A stretch of 64,000 bases of DNA, taken from positions 16,766-80,765 of the forward strand of contig JAVWVS010000008.1 in NCBI GenBank assembly GCA_036666555.1, read 5' to 3'. The notes beneath the pieces are model-generated. The model was not told the origin of the DNA and did not search any database. It saw nothing but the letters and a program-made list of their open reading frames with translations. Shown one piece after another: positions 8,862 through 17,829 of this stretch. Within the stretch, counting starts at the first letter, position 1. Every line of letters begins with the position of its first letter. The position numbers were made by a program, and so were the translations under genes. The stretch is from UMGS1251 sp036666555. Its GTDB lineage: Bacteria > Bacillota > Clostridia > Lachnospirales > Lachnospiraceae.

Positions 8862-8891
8862 TTGCAGAGGCAGTGTAGATTGTGTTAAACT
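8862..8891 (+). promoter_or_regulatory. Possible promoter for prfC
   Basis: TTGCAG (8862-8867), an 18-base spacer and TAAACT (8886-8891). Each hexamer has four of six consensus bases, so support is weak. Its position between spoIIIAH and prfC is reasonable, because prfC should not depend on a sporulation promoter. Confidence 0.35.
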
Positions 8892-8922
8892 GTTAAACAG
8901 AGAAAATAGGTAGGAGATTATC

Positions 8923-10515
8923 ATGTCAGACATTACAAATGAAATTAAAAAAAGAAGAACTTTTGCAATTATTTCCCATCCCGATGCGGGAAAAACTACA
9001 TTAACAGAAAAGTTTTTGTTATACGGAGGTGCCATTAATCAAGCTGGTTCCGTAAAAGGAAAAGCCACAGCAAAACATGCCGTATCGGATTGGATGGAGA
9101 TAGAAAAAGAAAGAGGAATATCAGTGACTTCCTCGGTGTTACAATTTAACTATGAAGGATTTTGTATTAATATTTTAGATACACCGGGACATCAGGATTT
9201 CTCGGAGGATACTTATCGAACATTAATGGCCGCAGACTCTGCGGTCATGGTCATTGATGCTTCCAAAGGTGTAGAGGCCCAGACTCGGAAACTGTTCAAA
9301 GTATGTGTTATGCGCCATATACCGATTTTTACGTTTATTAATAAAATGGATCGAGAAGCACAAGACACTTTTGATTTGCTAGATGACATTGAAAAGAATC
9401 TGGGAATTGCTACCTGTCCGGTGAATTGGCCCATTGGCTCCGGAAAGGCTTTTAAAGGGGTATATGATAGAAGCCAGAAAGAAATCGAGCTTTTTTCAGA
9501 TACGCAGAAAGGAACCAGAATGGGGCAAGTACAGAAAATTGCCCTTGCTGATCCAGAAGCGCTGACTTGTATTGGAGAAGATAAAAAAAAGCAATTGTTA
9601 GATGAGATTGAATTATTAGATGGGGCTTGTGTGGCATTCGACCAAGAAGCAGTGAATCAAGGGAAATTATCACCGGTTTTCTTTGGCTCGGCACTGACGA
9701 ACTTTGGAGTAGATACATTTTTGGAACATTTTCTGAAAATGACAACCTCCCCGCTGTCAAGAATGTCCGATAGTGGCGAAATTGATCCTATGGAGGAAAA
9801 GAACTTTTCTGCCTTTGTATTTAAAATTCAGGCGAATATGAATAAGGCACATCGTGACCGTATTACATTTATGAGAATCTGTTCAGGAAAATTTGAAGCG
9901 GGGATGGAAGTCTATCATGTTCAAGGTGGGAAAAAGGTGCGTTTGTCACAGCCACAGCAGATGATGGCAAGTGACCGTAAGATTGTGGAAGAAGCTTATG
10001 GCGGAGATATTATCGGGGTATTCGATCCCGGAATTTTTTCCATAGGGGATACACTTACCATGTCGGACAAGAAATTTGCTTACGAAGGAATCCCTACTTT
10101 TGCGCCGGAACATTTTGCCAGAGTACGGCAGATCGATACCATGAAGCGGAAACAATTTATCAAGGGAATCAATCAGATTGCCCAAGAAGGTGCCATCCAG
10201 ATTTTTCAGGAATACAATACTGGGATGGAGGAGATTATCGTTGGTGTAGTAGGTGTTTTACAGTTCGATGTATTAAAATACCGTTTGGAAAATGAATACA
10301 ATGTGGAAATCCACTTAGAGAATCTACCTTATGAACATATTCGCTGGATTGAAAATGAAGCCGTGAATCTAGACAAACTGGTGGGCACATCGGACATGAG
10401 AAAAATCAAAGATTTAAAAGGGCGTCCTCTCTTATTGTTTGTCAATAGTTGGAGTATTCGTATGGTACTGGAACGAAATGAAGGATTGGAACTTTCGGAA
10501 TTCGGACGTTCTTAA
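8923..10515 (+). CDS. prfC: Peptide chain release factor 3
   Basis: Translational GTPase that removes RF1/RF2 from the ribosome after termination. The 530-residue protein has the G1 motif SHPDAGKTTLTEK (about 19-31), the switch region ERGISVTSSV, G3 DTPGHQDFSEDT and G4 NKMD. The RF3-specific C-terminal part (MEEIIVGVVGVLQFDVLKYRL) follows. Full length. AGGAGAT precedes the ATG. No terminator is seen after it. Confidence 0.97.
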   Translation: MSDITNEIKKRRTFAIISHPDAGKTTLTEKFLLYGGAINQAGSVKGKATAKHAVSDWMEIEKERGISVTSSVLQFNYEGFCINILDTPGHQDFSEDTYRTLMAADSAVMVIDASKGVEAQTRKLFKVCVMRHIPIFTFINKMDREAQDTFDLLDDIEKNLGIATCPVNWPIGSGKAFKGVYDRSQKEIELFSDTQKGTRMGQVQKIALADPEALTCIGEDKKKQLLDEIELLDGACVAFDQEAVNQGKLSPVFFGSALTNFGVDTFLEHFLKMTTSPLSRMSDSGEIDPMEEKNFSAFVFKIQANMNKAHRDRITFMRICSGKFEAGMEVYHVQGGKKVRLSQPQQMMASDRKIVEEAYGGDIIGVFDPGIFSIGDTLTMSDKKFAYEGIPTFAPEHFARVRQIDTMKRKQFIKGINQIAQEGAIQIFQEYNTGMEEIIVGVVGVLQFDVLKYRLENEYNVEIHLENLPYEHIRWIENEAVNLDKLVGTSDMRKIKDLKGRPLLLFVNSWSIRMVLERNEGLELSEFGRS

Positions 10516-10535
10516 GCAAAATGGTAGTTTAAGGT

Positions 10536-10563
10536 TTGCAAATCTGGGTAAATTTGATATAAT
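10536..10563 (+). promoter_or_regulatory. Sigma-A-type promoter for the Asp23 gene
   Basis: TTGCAA (10536-10541), 16-base spacer, TATAAT (10558-10563). It ends about 30 bases before the start codon. Confidence 0.65.
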
Positions 10564-10593
10564 AAAAGCAAATCCAAACAGGAGGTTTTAGTG

Positions 10594-10977
10594 ATGGGAA
10601 AAGACGAAAGAAGTACGTATACAATACAATCAGACGAGAACTTAGGGGAAGTTCAGATTGCAGATGAAGTAGTGGCAATTATTGCCGGTCTTGCAGCCAT
10701 GGAAGTCGAAGGGGTTGCCTCTATGGCCGGGAATGCGACCAGAGAATTGATTAGTAAATTAGGAATGAAAAGTTTGTCAAAGGGCGTCAAAGTAGATGTA
10801 CTGGACGGAATCGTAACCGTTTCGCTGGCACTGAATTTGAAATATGGATATAGTATTATGGATATTTCCGGAAAAGTACAAGACAAGGTGAAAACAGCCA
10901 TTGAAAATATGACGGGACTTATTGTGGCAGATGTGAACATCCGTATTGCAGGAGTAGACATGCAAGGCGAAGAGTAG
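10594..10977 (+). CDS. Asp23/Gls24 family envelope stress response protein
   Basis: Small cytoplasmic protein of 127 residues of the Asp23/Gls24 (YloU/YqhY) family. The body reads VQIADEVVAIIAGLAAMEVEGVASMAGN, then GVKVDVLDGIVTVSLALNLKYG and VKTAIENMTGLIVADVNIRIAGVDM, all standard family segments. In Bacillus the relative YqhY sits in the same place, before nusB, and has been linked to fatty acid synthesis. GGAGG at 10581-10585 favours the ATG at 10594; a GTG three bases earlier is also possible. It has its own promoter and terminator. Confidence 0.93.
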   Translation: MGKDERSTYTIQSDENLGEVQIADEVVAIIAGLAAMEVEGVASMAGNATRELISKLGMKSLSKGVKVDVLDGIVTVSLALNLKYGYSIMDISGKVQDKVKTAIENMTGLIVADVNIRIAGVDMQGEE

Positions 10978-10978
10978 G

Positions 10979-11008
10979 TTGCCAAGTAGGAATTAAATGT
11001 AGTATAAT
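10979..11008 (+). promoter_or_regulatory. Sigma-A-type promoter for the nusB-recN operon
   Basis: TTGCCA (10979-10984), 18-base spacer, TATAAT (11003-11008). Transcription would begin near 11015, inside the left arm of the terminator hairpin of the preceding gene. Confidence 0.55.
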
Positions 11009-11009
11009 G

Positions 11010-11038
11010 AAAGGGTGTCGACAGACAGCCCTTTTTTT
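11010..11038 (+). terminator. Rho-independent terminator after the Asp23 gene
   Basis: GGGTGTC (11013-11019) pairs with GACAGCCC (11024-11031) with one bulged base, followed by seven Ts. The loop is four bases. Confidence 0.65.
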
Positions 11039-11078
11039 ACGGGGAAATATACTAAAAAAGAGAAAAAAAGGAGCCGGA

Positions 11079-11483
11079 ATGGGTAGAGCGGAACAAAGAG
11101 AACATATTTTTAGAATGATATTCGAAATAGAGTTTTGTGATAAAAGCGAGATGCCACTACAGCATCAGCTTTATTTTGATGCAGTAGAGAATTTAAAAGA
11201 AAAAGACAAAGAATATATAGAGGCGAAGTGCACAGCCATAGAGCAGCGAGTGGAAGAGATTGACGTGCTTCTGAATGAACATACAACAGGATGGCAGACT
11301 TCGCGTATGAATAAAGTAGATTTAAGCATTTTACGTCTTGCCGTTTATGAAATGAAATGGGATGAGGAAGTTCCTGTAGGAGTGGCTATTAATGAAGCGG
11401 TGGAACTTGGGAAAAAGTATAGCAGCGAAGAAGGTCCTACATTTATTAATGGTGTATTGGCAAAGCTAGTGGATAAAGAGTAG
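11079..11483 (+). CDS. nusB: Transcription antitermination factor NusB
   Basis: All-helical RNA-binding factor that with NusE supports antitermination of rRNA operons. The 134-residue product begins MGRAEQREHIFRMIFEIEF and contains KVDLSILRLAVYEM, EVPVGVAINEAVELGKKY and GPTFINGVLAKLV, the classic NusB C-terminal motifs. The start is the ATG behind AAAGGAG (about 11068-11074); the upstream in-frame codons overlap the promoter and terminator region and are unlikely to be translated. First gene of the operon running to recN. Confidence 0.95.
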   Translation: MGRAEQREHIFRMIFEIEFCDKSEMPLQHQLYFDAVENLKEKDKEYIEAKCTAIEQRVEEIDVLLNEHTTGWQTSRMNKVDLSILRLAVYEMKWDEEVPVGVAINEAVELGKKYSSEEGPTFINGVLAKLVDKE

Positions 11484-11496
11484 TAGGAGTGGTCCC

Positions 11497-12702
11497 ATGC
11501 AAAATGTATATAGTGTCAAGCAGGTCAATGCTTATATTAAAAATATGTTTACACAGGATTTTATGCTAAACCATATTTATGTCAAAGGTGAAGTATCCAA
11601 TTGTAAATATCATACTTCCGGTCATATTTATTTTTCGTTGAAAGATTCTTCGGGAACCATTAGCTGTATTATGTTTGCAGGGCAAAGAAAAGGTCTTGCA
11701 TTCCAGATGAAGGATGGGCAACAAGTGGTGGCGCTTGGAAGCGTCAGCACTTATGAGCGTGACGGGAAATATCAACTTTATGCAAAAGAAATCATATTAG
11801 ATGGAGCAGGACTTTTGTATGAAAAATATGAAACACTCAAAAGAGAATTGGAAGAGATGGGAATGTTTTCGCCACAGTATAAGCAGCCAATTCCCTTTTA
11901 TGCCAAGACCATTGGAGTGGTAACTGCACCTACTGGAGCAGCAATCAAAGATATTATGAATGTTACGGCAAGAAGGAATCCTTATGTGCAGTTGATTCTT
12001 TATCCGGCACTGGTGCAGGGAGAAGGAGCAAAAGAAAGCATTGTAAAAGGAATTCACATGCTGGAACAAAAAAAAGTGGACTTGCTGATTGTAGGACGTG
12101 GTGGTGGCTCCATAGAAGATTTGTGGGCATTTAATGAAGAAGAGGTGGCAAGAGCGATTTTTGCATGTCAGATTCCGGTGATTTCAGCAGTGGGGCATGA
12201 AACAGACACCACCATTGCCGATTATGTAGCAGATTTGCGGGCACCAACCCCGTCAGCTGCAGCGGAGCTGGCAGTGGTTGAATATGCAAAACTGGCAGAA
12301 ACAGCAACGGATAAGAGTCAAACGTTATACCGCCAAATGAACCAAAAGATTCAGAAAAGCCAACAAAAATGGCAACAGTATCAGATGAAGATGCAGTATC
12401 TTCATCCTCGCAATAAATTAAGAGAACAACAGCAACGGGCTGTAGAGATAGAAGAAAAATTACGTATCCAGATGGCGCAACGATTAGAGAGAAATCGCCA
12501 TCGGCTTGCCATTTGTATGGAAACCATGAAAGGATTGTCTCCCATTGAAAAACTAAATCAGGGATATTCTTATGTGCAGTCGGCTTCCGGCAAAGTGGTT
12601 AAAAGCATAGAGACAGTAAAAAGAGAAGAAATATTGGATATTTATGTAACAGATGGAACGATTCAGGCAAAGGTAGTGAGTAAAGATAAAAGGAGTTTGT
12701 GA
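11497..12702 (+). CDS. xseA: Exodeoxyribonuclease VII large subunit
   Basis: Catalytic subunit of the ExoVII single-strand DNA nuclease. The 401-residue protein has an N-terminal OB-fold (residues 1-100: SVKQVNAYIKNMFTQDFMLNHIYVKGEVSN) and a catalytic domain with TAPTGAAIKDIM, GRGGGSIEDLWAFNEE and SAVGHETDTTIADYVADLRAPTPSAAAE. A Gln-rich coiled coil (about 270-330) follows. It is translated together with xseB, whose start overlaps its stop. Confidence 0.97.
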   Translation: MQNVYSVKQVNAYIKNMFTQDFMLNHIYVKGEVSNCKYHTSGHIYFSLKDSSGTISCIMFAGQRKGLAFQMKDGQQVVALGSVSTYERDGKYQLYAKEIILDGAGLLYEKYETLKRELEEMGMFSPQYKQPIPFYAKTIGVVTAPTGAAIKDIMNVTARRNPYVQLILYPALVQGEGAKESIVKGIHMLEQKKVDLLIVGRGGGSIEDLWAFNEEEVARAIFACQIPVISAVGHETDTTIADYVADLRAPTPSAAAELAVVEYAKLAETATDKSQTLYRQMNQKIQKSQQKWQQYQMKMQYLHPRNKLREQQQRAVEIEEKLRIQMAQRLERNRHRLAICMETMKGLSPIEKLNQGYSYVQSASGKVVKSIETVKREEILDIYVTDGTIQAKVVSKDKRSL

Positions 12703-12920
12703 TGGCAGGGAAGAAAAAGGAAGAAGCGACACTGGAAGAAGTATTTTCACAGTTGGATGATGTGATGAAGGAGCTTCAGGAAGAAGATGTTTCTTTGGAA
12801 AATTCTTTTGAGTTATATCATAAAGGAATGGACTTACTAAAACAGTGTAATAGAAAGATTGAAACCGTAGAAAAAAAGATGCTGGTACTGGACGCAGAAG
12901 GGGAAGAACATGAATTTTAA
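12702..12920 (+). CDS. xseB: Exodeoxyribonuclease VII small subunit
   Basis: Small helical subunit (72 residues) that coats the XseA coiled coil. EEVFSQLDDVMKELQEEDVSLENSFELYHKGMDLLKQC is the family pattern. The ATG overlaps the last base of xseA; a GTG three bases earlier is an alternative start. The ribosome site is AAAGGAG inside the end of xseA. The next gene, ispA, starts before this one ends. Confidence 0.95.
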   Translation: MAGKKKEEATLEEVFSQLDDVMKELQEEDVSLENSFELYHKGMDLLKQCNRKIETVEKKMLVLDAEGEEHEF

Positions 12921-13800
12921 GGATGAAAGAGCTAAAAAAATTCGAACCATTGAAGAAATCTTAAAGAAATATCTCCCGGAAAAAGAAGGATATCAAAGAC
13001 AAATCATGGAAGCAATGGAATATAGTCTTTTAGCCGGTGGAAAAAGGTTAAGACCAATGTTAATGCAAGAGACCTATCTGATGTTCGGAGGAACATCCAA
13101 GATGATAGAACCATTTATGGCAGCCATGGAGATGATCCATACGTATTCTTTGGTGCATGATGATCTTCCGGCTATGGACAATGATGAGTATCGGCGTGGA
13201 AGAAAAACGACCCATGTAGTATACGGAGAAGCTATGGGAATTCTTGCTGGGGATGGACTTTTAAACGGTGCCTTTGAAACAGCTGCCAAGGCATTTTCTA
13301 TGGAACCCAAGGAGAGCTTTACCATTGGAACGGCGATGCAGATTCTAGCATCCAAAGCAGGAGTGTTAGGCATGATTGGCGGACAGACTGTGGACATTGA
13401 AAAAGCAGGTCAGTCTATTTCCAAAGAAGTACTTGATTTTATCTACGAATTGAAAACAAGTGCACTGATTGAAGGCTCTATGATGATAGGGGCTACGCTG
13501 GCCGGAGCATCCAAAGAACAAGTAGATACCATTGAAAAAATTGCAAAAAAAACAGGAATTGCTTTTCAAATTCAAGATGACATTTTGGATGTGACCAGTA
13601 CCAAAGAGATACTTGGGAAACCAATCCATAGCGATGAGAAAAATGAGAAAACAACTTATGTTACTTTAGAGGGATTGGAAATGGCAAAAAAAGAAGTCGA
13701 AGAAATTTCAAAAGAGGCGGTTATGCTTTTACATGGATTAAAGAAAGAGGCTCCTTATCTGGAATGGCTTTTAGAAGACTTAATTGACCGTAGAAGTTAA
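12910..13800 (+). CDS. ispA: Geranyl/farnesyl diphosphate synthase
   Basis: Trans-prenyltransferase that condenses isopentenyl and allylic diphosphates to make C15 farnesyl diphosphate. The 296 residues carry the first Asp-rich motif HDDLPAMDNDEYRRGRKTTH (first Asp near residue 79) and the second, FQIQDDILD. SLLAGGKRLRP (about 38-48) is also typical. It overlaps xseB by 11 bases and is followed directly by dxs, a usual isoprenoid pairing. Confidence 0.95.
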   Translation: MNFKDERAKKIRTIEEILKKYLPEKEGYQRQIMEAMEYSLLAGGKRLRPMLMQETYLMFGGTSKMIEPFMAAMEMIHTYSLVHDDLPAMDNDEYRRGRKTTHVVYGEAMGILAGDGLLNGAFETAAKAFSMEPKESFTIGTAMQILASKAGVLGMIGGQTVDIEKAGQSISKEVLDFIYELKTSALIEGSMMIGATLAGASKEQVDTIEKIAKKTGIAFQIQDDILDVTSTKEILGKPIHSDEKNEKTTYVTLEGLEMAKKEVEEISKEAVMLLHGLKKEAPYLEWLLEDLIDRRS

Positions 13801-13813
13801 AGGAAGTGTACAG

Positions 13814-15679
13814 ATGGTATTAGAAAAAATACAAAAAGAAAATGATATCAAAAACATCAATCCGAAAGAGCTGCCCATACTGGCAGAGGAAATTCGTTCT
13901 TTCTTAATTCATAAAATCAGTGAAACCGGGGGACATCTTGCATCGAACCTAGGAGTTGTAGAACTGACTATGGCCATGCATCTTGCGTTTGATCTGCCGA
14001 AAGATAAAATGATATGGGATGTGGGGCATCAGTCTTATACCCACAAAGTATTAACCGGAAGAAAAGCAGGTTTTGACGAATTGCGAAAGTATGGAGGAAT
14101 GAGTGGGTTTCCCAAACGGAAAGAAAGTGACTGTGATGCTTTTGATACCGGTCATAGTTCTACCTCGATTTCGGCAGGACTGGGGTATGTGGAAGCAAGG
14201 GAAATATTAGGTGAGGACTATGAGGTAATATCTGTAATTGGCGATGGTTCGTTAACCGGAGGTATGGCATATGAAGCACTGAATAATGCGGCCCATTTGA
14301 GCAGTAATTTTATCATTGTGCTGAATGATAATAATATGTCTATTTCAAAAAATGTAGGTGGTATGTCCAAGTACTTGGATGGCATTCGAACTGCAAAAGC
14401 GTATACAGGACTAAAAAAAGGAGTGGAAACAACCTTAAAACAAGTCCCAGTGTGTGGAGAAAAATTAGTGACCCATATTCGAAAAACAAAGAGCAGCATC
14501 AAACAATTATTTGTGCCGGGCATGTTTTTTGAAGACATGGGAATTACTTATTTAGGACCGGTAGATGGTCATGATGTAAAGGAACTTTATAAGACTTTTC
14601 AAGAGGCAAAAAAATTAAACAATGCAGTCCTGGTCCATGTGATGACAACAAAAGGAAAAGGATATGCGCCGGCAGAGGCAGACCCTTCAAAATTTCACGG
14701 GACAGGTCCCTTTGATATACAAAGTGGGAAAGCGATAGAAACGGCTACCAGTGACACTTATACCGATGTCTTTGGAAAAATGATGTGTACGTTAGGTCGG
14801 GAAAACAAAAATCTTGTGGCGATTACAGCTGCCATGGCAGATGGAACTGGTCTTTCTGCATTCAAACGCAGATATCCCACCCGATTTTTTGATGTGGGAA
14901 TTGCAGAAGAACATGGGGTTACGTTTGCAGCAGGACTTTCTGCCGCAGGGTTGAAACCGGTGTTTGCGGTATATTCTTCTTTTTTACAACGGGGATATGA
15001 TCAGATGATTCATGATGTCTGTCTTTCCAATTTGCCGGTGGTGTTTGCAGTGGATCGTGCAGGATTGGTAGGAAGTGATGGAGAAACGCATCAAGGAATT
15101 TTTGACTTATCGTATTTATCTATGATTCCCAATATGACAGTGATGGCACCTAAAAACAAGTGGGAGCTTGCAGATATGCTTCGATTTGCAGTAGAAGGTG
15201 ACAGACCAATTGCCCTTCGGTATCCCAGAGGAACTGCTTATGAAGGACTAAAAGAATTTCGTGCACCTATTCAATATGGCAAAAGTGAAGTGATTTATGA
15301 GGAAGAAGATATTGCCATTTTGTCAGTGGGCCACATGATGAAGACGGCGGATCTGGTTCGCCGAAAGCTAAAGGAAATTGGTTATAACTGCAGTTTGATC
15401 AACAGTCGCTTTGTAAAACCAATCGATGAAGAAATGATAACTAATTTGTCAAAGGAGCACCGGTTATTTGTAACGATTGAAGAGAATGTGAAAAATGGTG
15501 GTTACGGAGAAAAGGTAACGAATTATATAAAGGAAGCAAAATTAACTGCAGACATTATCAATGTAGCACTTCCAGATGAATATATTGAGCATGGAAATGT
15601 TGAGGTACTGAGAAAAGAAGTGATGCTGGATTCTGATTCGATTGTGAAAAGGATTGTCACAGCATATGTAGGACGATAG
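13814..15679 (+). CDS. dxs: 1-deoxy-D-xylulose-5-phosphate synthase
   Basis: Thiamine-diphosphate enzyme joining pyruvate and glyceraldehyde 3-phosphate, the first step of the MEP isoprenoid route. The 621-residue protein has SNLGVVELTMAMH and DVGHQSYTHKVLTGR near the N-terminus, the ThDP/Mg motif GDGSLTGGMAYEALNN, and transketolase motifs DVGIAEEHGVTFAAGLS and DRAGLVGSDGETHQGIFD. The ATG at 13814 follows AGGAAG; the 10 upstream in-frame codons overlap the end of ispA and lack a ribosome site. Normal length. Confidence 0.97.
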   Translation: MVLEKIQKENDIKNINPKELPILAEEIRSFLIHKISETGGHLASNLGVVELTMAMHLAFDLPKDKMIWDVGHQSYTHKVLTGRKAGFDELRKYGGMSGFPKRKESDCDAFDTGHSSTSISAGLGYVEAREILGEDYEVISVIGDGSLTGGMAYEALNNAAHLSSNFIIVLNDNNMSISKNVGGMSKYLDGIRTAKAYTGLKKGVETTLKQVPVCGEKLVTHIRKTKSSIKQLFVPGMFFEDMGITYLGPVDGHDVKELYKTFQEAKKLNNAVLVHVMTTKGKGYAPAEADPSKFHGTGPFDIQSGKAIETATSDTYTDVFGKMMCTLGRENKNLVAITAAMADGTGLSAFKRRYPTRFFDVGIAEEHGVTFAAGLSAAGLKPVFAVYSSFLQRGYDQMIHDVCLSNLPVVFAVDRAGLVGSDGETHQGIFDLSYLSMIPNMTVMAPKNKWELADMLRFAVEGDRPIALRYPRGTAYEGLKEFRAPIQYGKSEVIYEEEDIAILSVGHMMKTADLVRRKLKEIGYNCSLINSRFVKPIDEEMITNLSKEHRLFVTIEENVKNGGYGEKVTNYIKEAKLTADIINVALPDEYIEHGNVEVLRKEVMLDSDSIVKRIVTAYVGR

Positions 15680-15687
15680 GGGAAAAC

Positions 15688-16497
15688 ATGAAGGAAAGAC
15701 TGGATGTACTATTAGTAAAGAGGAATCTTGCAGATTCCAGAGAAAAAGCAAAAGCCATCATTATGTCCGGAAATGTATTTGTAAAAGGACAGCGAGAAGA
15801 CAAAGCAGGGACCTCTTTTGCGGAAGAAGTGGAAATTGAAATTAGAGGACACGTAATGCCTTATGTCAGTCGTGGTGGGAAAAAGCTGGAAAAAGCAGTG
15901 ACTGAATTCGGATTAGATTTGCAAGGTAAGATTTGCACAGATGTGGGTTCTTCTACTGGCGGATTCACCGACTGCATGCTTCAAAACGGAGCGCAGAAAG
16001 TCTATGCCATTGATGTTGGACGCGGGCAATTGGATTGGAAATTACGTCAGGATGAACGGGTGATTTGTATGGAAAAGACAAATATTCGTTATGTAATGCC
16101 GGAAGACCTAGGAGAACCCATTGACTTTTCTTCTATTGACGTCTCTTTTATTTCACTGACAAAAGTGTTACTGCCTATTTATAACTATTTAAAAAAGGAT
16201 GGAGAGATTGTTGCATTGATCAAACCACAGTTTGAAGCAGGACGGGAAAAAGTAGGAAAAAAAGGTGTTGTACGGGAACGAAGCACTCACCAAGAAGTCA
16301 TTGAACGTGTGCTCTCTTATGGAATATCCATTGGATTTGAAGTGCTTCACATTGATTTTTCACCGATCAAAGGACCGGAAGGAAATATTGAATATTTGGT
16401 ACATTTCTTAAAATCCGAAACGCCGGGAATGACTTCGCAGATACAAGAAAAAATGGGGACAGTAGTGGAAGAGGCTTTTCAAACACTTGCAAAGTAA
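15688..16497 (+). CDS. tlyA: TlyA family rRNA 2'-O-methyltransferase
   Basis: Predicted SAM-dependent 2'-O-ribose methyltransferase of rRNA. An N-terminal S4 RNA-binding domain (RLDVLLVKRNLADSREKAKAIIMSGNVFV) is followed by an FtsJ-type fold with DVGSSTGGFTDCMLQNGA (about residues 90-107) and YAIDVGRGQLDWKLR. Length 269 is normal. In Mycobacterium TlyA confers capreomycin sensitivity; here only the general family role can be stated. Confidence 0.92.
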   Translation: MKERLDVLLVKRNLADSREKAKAIIMSGNVFVKGQREDKAGTSFAEEVEIEIRGHVMPYVSRGGKKLEKAVTEFGLDLQGKICTDVGSSTGGFTDCMLQNGAQKVYAIDVGRGQLDWKLRQDERVICMEKTNIRYVMPEDLGEPIDFSSIDVSFISLTKVLLPIYNYLKKDGEIVALIKPQFEAGREKVGKKGVVRERSTHQEVIERVLSYGISIGFEVLHIDFSPIKGPEGNIEYLVHFLKSETPGMTSQIQEKMGTVVEEAFQTLAK

Positions 16498-16512
16498 AGA
16501 GGGGGATGTAGC

Positions 16513-17346
16513 ATGGAAAACTTTTACATAATAACCAATGACAGTAAAGATCAAAGTGGTGAGATTACACAAGAAATCAAATCCTATCTGGAAGAAAAAG
16601 GGAGAAGCTGTGTATTGGAACAAAAAGACGGGGAAGGTAACGTGCTTGTGGGTACCGTTCCCAAAGATTTAGATTGTGTGATTGTGATAGGTGGAGACGG
16701 AACTTTGATACAAGCTGCCAGAGATTTGATTGCATTTGACCTTCCTCTTTTGGGTGTAAATATGGGAACACTAGGGTATTTGGCAGAAATTGAAGTGCAA
16801 AATATTCGGTCGGCAATTGATCAGTTGTTAGATGAAAAACCAATGATAGAAGAGCGGATGATGCTAAAAGGTGCACTTCCGGATGGACGGGAAGTGAGAG
16901 CATTAAACGATGTGGTGGTGACTAGGCTTGGCTCTCTTCGAACGGTTCGATTTAATCTGTTCGTCAATGGAGAATTATTAAACTGCTATCAGGCAGATGG
17001 CATTATTATTTCTACACCAACCGGTTCCACGGCATATAATCTTTCGGCAGGAGGTCCTATTGTTGAACCACAAGCCTCTTTGATTGTGGTAACCCCTATC
17101 TGCTCCCACGCACTGAATGCCAGCAGTATTGTATTATCTTCTGAATCAGAAATCGTCATTGAAATTGGAGAAGGAAAAAATGGAGGCACTGAAATTGCAG
17201 GGATTACCTTTGACGGCTGTGAAATGACAGAACTGCGAACAGGAGAACAGGTATACATTCGTAAAGCAGAGGAAAAAACAAAATTTTTACGATTGAGTAA
17301 AATCAGTTTTTTGGAAATATTACATAGGAAAATGAAAGGAAATTAA
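16513..17346 (+). CDS. nadK: NAD kinase
   Basis: Phosphorylates NAD to NADP. The 277-residue protein has the GGDGT motif (CVIVIGGDGTLIQAAR, about 55-70), GVNMGTLGYLAEIE, and the substrate loop TPTGSTAYNLSAGGPIVEP. It lies between tlyA and argR as in many Firmicutes. GAGGGGG precedes the ATG. Confidence 0.96.
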   Translation: MENFYIITNDSKDQSGEITQEIKSYLEEKGRSCVLEQKDGEGNVLVGTVPKDLDCVIVIGGDGTLIQAARDLIAFDLPLLGVNMGTLGYLAEIEVQNIRSAIDQLLDEKPMIEERMMLKGALPDGREVRALNDVVVTRLGSLRTVRFNLFVNGELLNCYQADGIIISTPTGSTAYNLSAGGPIVEPQASLIVVTPICSHALNASSIVLSSESEIVIEIGEGKNGGTEIAGITFDGCEMTELRTGEQVYIRKAEEKTKFLRLSKISFLEILHRKMKGN

Positions 17347-17349
17347 AGA

Positions 17350-17796
17350 ATGAAGGGAAACCGACATACAAAAATTGTGGAATTAATTGGTGAACGCAAT
17401 ATTGAAACCCAGGAAGAATTAGCTATGGAGCTTAATAAATCCGGATTTCAAGTGACACAGGCAACCGTGTCTCGAGATATCCGGGAATTGAAACTTACAA
17501 AGGTGCCCATGGAAAATGGAAAACAAAAATATGCCATTCATCAAGGGAAAGAAAACAGCATGAGTGAAAAGTATATGCGTGTTTTAAAAGAAGGATATCT
17601 TTCTATGGAGATGGCTCAGAATATTTTAGTGATTAAAACCGTTTCCGGAATGGCAATGGCAGTGGCAGCAGCAGTGGATGCGATGAACTGGAATGAGGTA
17701 GTGGGGTGTATCGCGGGGGATGACACCATTATGTGCGCAGTTCGAAGTGTAGAAGAAACGATGGAAGTAATGGGAAAAATTAATCAAATTATCTAA
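17350..17796 (+). CDS. argR: Arginine repressor ArgR/AhrC
   Basis: Arginine-responsive hexameric repressor/activator. The 148 residues contain the N-terminal winged helix (TKIVELIGERNIETQEELAMELNKSGFQVTQATVSRDIREL) and the C-terminal arginine-binding oligomerisation domain (MAVAAAVDAMNWNEVVGCIAGDDTIMCAVRS). Its place between nadK and recN is conserved in Firmicutes. No arginine biosynthesis genes are in the window. Confidence 0.96.
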   Translation: MKGNRHTKIVELIGERNIETQEELAMELNKSGFQVTQATVSRDIRELKLTKVPMENGKQKYAIHQGKENSMSEKYMRVLKEGYLSMEMAQNILVIKTVSGMAMAVAAAVDAMNWNEVVGCIAGDDTIMCAVRSVEETMEVMGKINQII

Positions 17797-17829
17797 TGAT
17801 GTGTGTGATAAGAGTCTGCAGGAGGAACT

